From NCBI RefSeq assembly GCF_034651555.1, contig NZ_JAYEEQ010000006.1:124001-188000 (forward strand): a DNA stretch of 64,000 nt, given 5' to 3'. Below are positions 58,419 to 64,000 of the stretch, in pieces (the first letter of the stretch is position 1; each line of letters starts with the position of its first letter). The position numbers were made by a program, and so were the translations under genes. Source of the stretch: Aurantibrevibacter litoralis (lineage in GTDB: Bacteria; Bacteroidota; Bacteroidia; Flavobacteriales; Flavobacteriaceae). The notes beneath the pieces were generated by a model. That model was not told the origin of the DNA and ran no database searches. It worked only from the letters and a program-made list of their open reading frames with translations.

Positions 58419-59885
58419 CTAAATTCTTGGCAAATCGCCATCCCCCTTTAGGGGCAACTGGGATGTTCCCATAAGGTAGGTATCTACATGATACGCGGCC
58501 TGCCGCCCTTCGGAAATGGCCCACACAATCAAGGACTGACCTCTACGTTGATCTCCGGCCACAAAAACACCGGGAACATTGGTCATATAATTGGTTGCAG
58601 GTGCTTTAATGTTCGTGCGGGGGTCTGCTTCTAGACCCAATTGCGTTGCAATAGTCATTTCAGAGCCTGTAAAACCCAGTGCCAATAAAGCCAATTCACA
58701 TTTCCAATTTTTTTCGGTACCCGGAACCTCTTTAAGAATGGGGCGCTTACCGGGTTCATGAATCCATTCTACTTCGGAAGTGATTAATCCTTTGAGGTTG
58801 CCATCTGCATCGCCTATAAATTCCTTAGTAGAAATACTAAAAAAGCGATCTGCCCCTTCTTTGTGAGACGAACTGGTGCGCAAGCGCATAGGCCAAAATG
58901 GCCATGGTTGGTCTTCTGGTCGCTCTAAAGTGCCTTTTCCCATAATCTCAAAGTTGGAAACAGAAAGCGCACCTTGGCGAAAAGAGGTACCAATACAATC
59001 GGAACCGGTATCTCCACCACCAATAACGATGACATCCTTTCCGGTAGCCTTTAGTTCTTCGCCCAATGCTTTAACCCCATCAACACGACGATTATTTTGA
59101 CTTAAAAAATCCATGGCCTGAACTACACCTTTGAGGTGTGCTCCTTTGATCGGCAATCCGCGTCGTACCGTAGCACCACCGCTGAGCACAATAGCATCAA
59201 AATCTGCCTTTATTTGATCTACCGGAATATCTACACCTACATGAATCCCGTTTTTAAAGACGATTCCTTCTTCTTCTAGTATCTCCAAACGTCTATCAAT
59301 AATGTGCTTTTCCAATTTGAAATCGGGTATACCATAACGCAAAAGTCCGCCCGGTTTCTCATCACGTTCAAAAACCGTTACCCAATGCCCTGCACGGTTA
59401 AGTTGCTGGGCGGCTGCCAATCCTGCCGGACCCGAGCCTATAACGGCAACTTTTTTTTCGGTTCGTAGGGCTGGAGGTTTCGGAACAACCCAACCCTTTT
59501 TAAAAGCCGTTTCTACAATGTTTTTTTCAATATTCTCTATAGATACCGGATCTTCATTAATACCAAGAACACAAGCTTCCTCGCAGGGTGCCGGACAAAG
59601 TCTTCCTGTAAATTCCGGAAAATTATTGGTTGCGTGTAGTATTTGCGCTGCTTTTTCCCATTTACCGAGATAGACCGCATCATTAAAATCGGGAATTAAA
59701 TTACCAAGTGGGCAGCCGCTGTGACAAAAAGGGATGCCACAATCCATGCATCTTGCGCCTTGCTCTTTAAGCTCCTTTTCGTTTAATGGAAGGGTAAATT
59801 CCTTAAAATGTTTTATGCGCTCCTTTGCGGGCACATAGGCTTCATCTTTTCTATCGAACTCCAAAAATCCTGTTATCTTTCCCAT
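58419..59885 (-). CDS. gltD: Glutamate synthase small subunit (GltD)
   Basis: A 488-residue flavoprotein. Two N-terminal 4Fe-4S cysteine clusters (CMDCGIPFCHSGCPLGN and CPAPCEEACVLG) are followed by an FAD fold (VIGSGPAGLAAAQQL, about 150) and an NADPH fold (IVIGGGDTGSDCIGT), closing with GVFVAGDQRRGQSLIVWAI. It feeds electrons from NADPH to GltB. The ATG lies 10 bp after the gltB stop, so the two are an operon. Confidence 0.96.
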   Translation of the reverse strand: MGKITGFLEFDRKDEAYVPAKERIKHFKEFTLPLNEKELKEQGARCMDCGIPFCHSGCPLGNLIPDFNDAVYLGKWEKAAQILHATNNFPEFTGRLCPAPCEEACVLGINEDPVSIENIEKNIVETAFKKGWVVPKPPALRTEKKVAVIGSGPAGLAAAQQLNRAGHWVTVFERDEKPGGLLRYGIPDFKLEKHIIDRRLEILEEEGIVFKNGIHVGVDIPVDQIKADFDAIVLSGGATVRRGLPIKGAHLKGVVQAMDFLSQNNRRVDGVKALGEELKATGKDVIVIGGGDTGSDCIGTSFRQGALSVSNFEIMGKGTLERPEDQPWPFWPMRLRTSSSHKEGADRFFSISTKEFIGDADGNLKGLITSEVEWIHEPGKRPILKEVPGTEKNWKCELALLALGFTGSEMTIATQLGLEADPRTNIKAPATNYMTNVPGVFVAGDQRRGQSLIVWAISEGRQAAYHVDTYLMGTSQLPLKGDGDLPRI

Positions 59886-59895
59886 GTGTATCGAT

Positions 59896-62800
59896 TTAAA
59901 TGGTTTCTATTTCTTCTTCTTTTAGCCGAATCAAGGCCTGTCTGTATTCTTCCGGAAAAACCTTAACAAAACGGGGCAAACTTTTTTCCCAATTTTCTAG
60001 AATACGCTGTGCAATAGGGCTTAGTGTTGCATTATAATGATTCTCGATGAGTTCGCGCAACTGTGCAATATCTTCGGTCTGATCTACGGTAAGAAGGTTT
60101 AACGCTTCCATATTGCACCTCCTTTTAAACGTTTGCTTTTCATCAAAAACAAATGCAATTCCACCACTCATACCCGCTCCAAAATTGCGCCCTACTTCCC
60201 CCAAAATTACGGCAACACCGCCGGTCATATATTCACAACCATGATCGCCAATCCCCTCCACTACGGCTTTGGCACCGGAGTTTCGGACACAGAATCGTTC
60301 TCCGGCCTTTCCGTTAATATAAGCCTCTCCCGAGGTGGCGCCATAGAGCACTACATTGCCCGCAATAACATTCTCTTCGGGTTTTAAGGTAGATTTGTAA
60401 GGTACTTTAAGCACTAATTTAGCACCCGAAAGACCTTTACCTAAGTAATCATTGGCATTACCATTCACAATCATGGTAAGTCCTTTGGTTGCAAAGGCAC
60501 CAAAACTTTGTCCGGCCGAACCTGTGAAATTTAATTTTAAAGTGTTTTCGGGTAATCCCTCTGCCCCGTAAATTTTTGAGATTTCATTACTGATAATGGC
60601 GCCAATAGCTCTATCTCTATTTTGAATGGGGAAATCTAAACTAATTTTTTCCTTTCGGAAGAGTGCCGGATGCGCCTTGGCGATAATCTGAAACTCTATC
60701 GATTTATCCACATCGTGTGTTTGTTTTTTGGTGTTATAAAACTTGGTGCCTTCGGGAACATCAACCTGATATAAAATGGGTGTAAGATCGATGCCGGCCG
60801 CTTTGTAGTGATCTACGGCTTTTTTATGATCTAGTTTCTGTACTTGTCCTACCATCTCATTAATAGTCCGGAAACCTAATTTAGCCATAATTTCTCGGAG
60901 TTCTTGCGCCACGAAATACATATAATTTACCACATGTTCCGGCTTTCCTTTAAATTTTTTACGCAATTCTGGATTTTGAGTAGCAATCCCTACCGGGCAG
61001 GTATTTAAGTGACAAACCCGCATCATAATACAACCGGATGCTACCAAAGGAGCCGTGGCAAAACCAAATTCCTCGGCACCCAAAAGGCATGCGATAGCCA
61101 CATCTCTACCTGTTTTTAGTTGTCCGTCGCATTCTAACACTACCCTATTCCTTAGGTCGTTTAGTACTAAAGTTTGCTGCGCTTCTGCAATACCAAGTTC
61201 CCAAGGTAATCCGGCGTGTTTTAAAGAGGTTAACGGAGAAGCTCCTGTACCGCCGTCGTGACCCGAAATTAAGATGACATCGGCTTTAGCTTTAGAAACA
61301 CCTGCTGCAACGGTGCCCACACCTACTTCGGACACAAGCTTAACATTGATTCGCGCTTCTCGATTCGCCGATTTTAGATCGAAAATTAATTGCGACAAAT
61401 CTTCTATAGAGTAAATATCGTGATGCGGCGGGGGCGAAATTAAGCCCACATAAGGGGTAGAATTTCTTGTTTTGGCAATGGACGGGTTTACCTTAGGACC
61501 GGGCAATTGTCCGCCTTCTCCGGGTTTTGCCCCTTGTGCCATTTTAATTTGAATTTCCTTGGCATTGGTCAAGTAATTGGAGGTAACCCCGAACCTACCG
61601 GAGGCCACTTGTTTTATAGCACTGTTTCTCCAATCGCCATTTTGATTTCTGTAAAAACGTTCGGCGTCTTCACCTCCTTCACCCGAATTGCTTTTACCGC
61701 CAATCCGATTCATGGCAATGGCTAAGTTTTCATGAGCTTCCTTGCTGATTGAGCCATACGACATAGCACCTGTTTTAAATCGTTTTACGATTTCTGTCCA
61801 AGGTTCTACTTCCTCCAATGGAATGGGGTCATAATTAGAAAACTCGAACAAGCCCCGGATGGTCATGAGATTTTTGGATTGTTCATTTACCATATCCGCA
61901 AATTCTTTATACGATTCGGGTTTGTTCGATCGTACGGAGTGCTGTAATTTGGCAATGCTTAAAGGGTTGAATAAATGCTTCTCCCCGTCCCGTCGCCAAC
62001 GGTATTCGCCACCAATTTCCAAATCTAAATTGGCTGCAATTTCCTGAGGTGCAAAGGCTCTTTGATGCCTTTTGGCTATTTCTTTTTCTATTTGATACAG
62101 ATCGATCCCTTGAATTCTGGTAGGGGTGTTGGGAAAATACTTATCCACAACTGTCGTGTTTATACCAATACACTCGAATAGCTGAGAACCTCGGTACGAA
62201 TTTAGGGTAGAGATACCAATTTTGTTCATCACCTTGAGTACGCCTTTGCCGATGGCCTTATTGTAGTTCTTTACGGCATCCGAAAAAGAATATTCGGTAA
62301 TGTCATTGGCTTCGATTTGCTCCCCAATAATTTCATTTACCAAATAAGGATTAATAGCACTGGCACCATATCCGAAAAGCAACGCAAAATGATGTACTTC
62401 TCTTGGCTCTGCAGATTCTATAATAATACTTAGCTTAGATCGTTTCCCCAAGCGCTGAAGACCACTGTTTACAAAGGAACAAGCCAACAATGCCGGTATA
62501 GGTGCTTTCTCTTTGTTTACGTTTCTGTCTGATAGAATGATGATGTTAGCGCCCTCGTCTACAGCTTTTGAAGCTTGACTTAAAATAGCGTCCAATCCTT
62601 CCTCAAGCGCATTATGTCCGCGTTCAATATCATATAGTATAGGAATGCTTACCACTTTGTAATCGGGACTGGCATCATAATTCTTTATTTTATCTAAATC
62701 TTCTTTAGAAATTACCGGGTTCTGAATTTTTAATTTTCGGCAATGCAATTCGGTAAAATCGAAAATGTTATGATCGCTACCCAGTGTAAGGCTAATATCG

Positions 62801-64000
62801 GTAATTAGCTCCTCTCTTATTCCGTCTAAAGGCGGATTGGTAACTTGCGCAAAGAGTTGCTTAAAATAGTTGTAAATAAGCTGAGGGCGTTCCGAGAGTA
62901 CCGCGATTGGGGTATCGGATCCCATGGAGCCAATGGGTTCTTTTGCGGTCTTACCCATGGGAAGAATTATGGTGTTTATATCTTCTAAGGTGTACCCAAA
63001 AACGGATTTACGCTTATCTAAACTTGCCTCGTTTAAAAACAGTGGGCAATCGTTATACGGAATATCTCTTAGGTGTACCAAATTTTTGTTAAGCCACTGG
63101 CGGTACGGATATCGTTGCGCAATTTCTTCTTTAATTTCTTCATCATTTACAATGCGCCCCTCTTCCATGTTCACTAAAAACATCTTACCGGGCTCTAACC
63201 GACCGTGAAGTTCAACATTTTCAGGTTCAATTTCTACGACGCCGGTTTCCGAAGACATAATTACATAGCCGTCTTTGGTTACCGAATAGCGCGAAGGACG
63301 TAATCCGTTTCTATCCAAAACTGCTCCTATATAATTACCGTCGGTAAACGGAATGGAGGCAGGACCATCCCAAGGCTCCATTAAACAAGAATTATACTCG
63401 TAAAATGCTTTTTTGGCATCGGACATGTCTTCGTTTTTCTCCCAAGCTTCCGGCACCAAAATCATCATGACTTCCGGAAGGGATCGCCCGGTCATTAACA
63501 ACAATTCCACAATCATATCCATCGTAGCAGAATCCGATTTACCGGGAAGTACTATGGGCAGAATATTTTTTATCTCATCGCCAAACAAATCACTTTGAAG
63601 CAGTTCTTCACGAGAGCGCATCCTAGAGATATTGCCTCTCAAGGTATTAATCTCTCCATTGTGGCACATGTAGCGGAATGGTTGTGCCAAATCCCACGTA
63701 GGAAATGTATTGGTTGAGAAACGTTGGTGTACCAATGCCAGTCTGGTAACTACCCTAGGATCCCGAAGGTCTTTGTAGTACAGACTAATATCTTCAGGCA
63801 TTAACAGCCCTTTAAAAATGATGATTTTGGTAGATAGACTAGGAACGTAAAAAAAGTTACTCTCCGATAATTTTGAATTAAGTACAGTATGTTCCGTAAC
63901 TTTCCGCGCTACAAACAACTTAAGGTTAAAGGTAAAATAATCCTGATTCTCATTTTCCTTTGCAATAAAAATCTGTTTTACAAAAGGTTCGGTTTCCGAG
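59896..64000 (-). CDS. gltB: Glutamate synthase large subunit (GltB), N-terminus outside window
   Basis: The frame stays open to the right edge, giving about 1367 residues of a roughly 1500-residue protein; the missing start includes the catalytic Cys. Present are the rest of the glutamine amidotransferase domain, the central domain, the FMN-binding synthase domain with the 3Fe-4S cysteines in CIMMRVCHLNTCPVG, and the C-terminal GXGXG beta-helix. It makes glutamate from glutamine and 2-oxoglutarate. The ATG at 63918 is internal: in-frame coding continues beyond it (FIAKENENQDYFTFNLKL). Operon with gltD. Confidence 0.96.
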   Translation of the reverse strand, partial: SETEPFVKQIFIAKENENQDYFTFNLKLFVARKVTEHTVLNSKLSESNFFYVPSLSTKIIIFKGLLMPEDISLYYKDLRDPRVVTRLALVHQRFSTNTFPTWDLAQPFRYMCHNGEINTLRGNISRMRSREELLQSDLFGDEIKNILPIVLPGKSDSATMDMIVELLLMTGRSLPEVMMILVPEAWEKNEDMSDAKKAFYEYNSCLMEPWDGPASIPFTDGNYIGAVLDRNGLRPSRYSVTKDGYVIMSSETGVVEIEPENVELHGRLEPGKMFLVNMEEGRIVNDEEIKEEIAQRYPYRQWLNKNLVHLRDIPYNDCPLFLNEASLDKRKSVFGYTLEDINTIILPMGKTAKEPIGSMGSDTPIAVLSERPQLIYNYFKQLFAQVTNPPLDGIREELITDISLTLGSDHNIFDFTELHCRKLKIQNPVISKEDLDKIKNYDASPDYKVVSIPILYDIERGHNALEEGLDAILSQASKAVDEGANIIILSDRNVNKEKAPIPALLACSFVNSGLQRLGKRSKLSIIIESAEPREVHHFALLFGYGASAINPYLVNEIIGEQIEANDITEYSFSDAVKNYNKAIGKGVLKVMNKIGISTLNSYRGSQLFECIGINTTVVDKYFPNTPTRIQGIDLYQIEKEIAKRHQRAFAPQEIAANLDLEIGGEYRWRRDGEKHLFNPLSIAKLQHSVRSNKPESYKEFADMVNEQSKNLMTIRGLFEFSNYDPIPLEEVEPWTEIVKRFKTGAMSYGSISKEAHENLAIAMNRIGGKSNSGEGGEDAERFYRNQNGDWRNSAIKQVASGRFGVTSNYLTNAKEIQIKMAQGAKPGEGGQLPGPKVNPSIAKTRNSTPYVGLISPPPHHDIYSIEDLSQLIFDLKSANREARINVKLVSEVGVGTVAAGVSKAKADVILISGHDGGTGASPLTSLKHAGLPWELGIAEAQQTLVLNDLRNRVVLECDGQLKTGRDVAIACLLGAEEFGFATAPLVASGCIMMRVCHLNTCPVGIATQNPELRKKFKGKPEHVVNYMYFVAQELREIMAKLGFRTINEMVGQVQKLDHKKAVDHYKAAGIDLTPILYQVDVPEGTKFYNTKKQTHDVDKSIEFQIIAKAHPALFRKEKISLDFPIQNRDRAIGAIISNEISKIYGAEGLPENTLKLNFTGSAGQSFGAFATKGLTMIVNGNANDYLGKGLSGAKLVLKVPYKSTLKPEENVIAGNVVLYGATSGEAYINGKAGERFCVRNSGAKAVVEGIGDHGCEYMTGGVAVILGEVGRNFGAGMSGGIAFVFDEKQTFKRRCNMEALNLLTVDQTEDIAQLRELIENHYNATLSPIAQRILENWEKSLPRFVKVFPEEYRQALIRLKEEEIETI

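Overview
The window is chromosomal DNA of a member of the Bacteroidota, almost certainly the family Flavobacteriaceae. The evidence is a gliding/type IX secretion gene pair (gldJ, porV), an HPRT-adenylate kinase fusion gene, many small lipoproteins and DUF families typical of flavobacteria, a 6S RNA between zapA and rny, promoter boxes of the Bacteroidota TAnnTTTG type and AT-rich intergenic DNA. It is ordinary core genome: no rRNA, prophage, insertion sequence, CRISPR array or large genomic island was seen. Both ends cut a gene: an unknown secreted protein on the left and gltB on the right.

Layout. 1-4.3 kb: leftward genes for two envelope proteins, a YjjG-type HAD phosphatase, a DUF7033/polysaccharide-deacetylase protein and RadC. 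4.3-14.7 kb: DUF1569, Mpl (murein recycling), cupin, an atypical SDR, a 2018-residue alpha-2-macroglobulin-like protein and DoxX. 14.8-20.1 kb: DUF4136 lipoprotein, Obg and HPRT-Adk leftward, then purK - small antitoxin-like gene - Doc/Fic toxin - purE rightward. 20.2-24.5 kb: M3 peptidase, rhodanese, ECF sigma with a short zinc anti-sigma-like partner, UbiA-like membrane protein. 24.5-33.3 kb: gcvP, a KAS III/methyltransferase/glycosyltransferase cluster, a PafA-type phosphatase and an Mla-type ABC permease/ATPase pair. 33.3-43.5 kb, all leftward: DUF389, GDP-mannose synthesis, SprT-like, DUF6340, SDR, M28 peptidase, pyruvate dehydrogenase E2 and E1 alpha, cytidine deaminase. 43.6-48.3 kb: porV leftward, gldJ-murF rightward, tRNA-Val. 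48.9-55.1 kb: three small membrane proteins, an Smr protein, a lipoprotein, a cysteine desulfurase, a secreted unknown and an M23 peptidase. 55.7-64 kb: coiled-coil protein, zapA, 6S RNA, rny, a candidate structured RNA, and gltD/gltB leftward.

Three things stand out. A Doc-type toxin-antitoxin pair sits inside the purK-purE operon, with the toxin stop codon one base from the purE start. A roughly 175-225 bp interspersed repeat occurs four times in the same orientation; it is built from four to five hairpin modules, and one copy shows a compensatory base-pair change. The type IX secretion gene porU, normally expected next to porV and gldJ, is absent: only 427 bp of apparently non-coding DNA separate those two genes. 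A folded, unannotated RNA candidate lies downstream of rny.

All calls come from reading the sequence and from knowledge of protein families. No database search was run.
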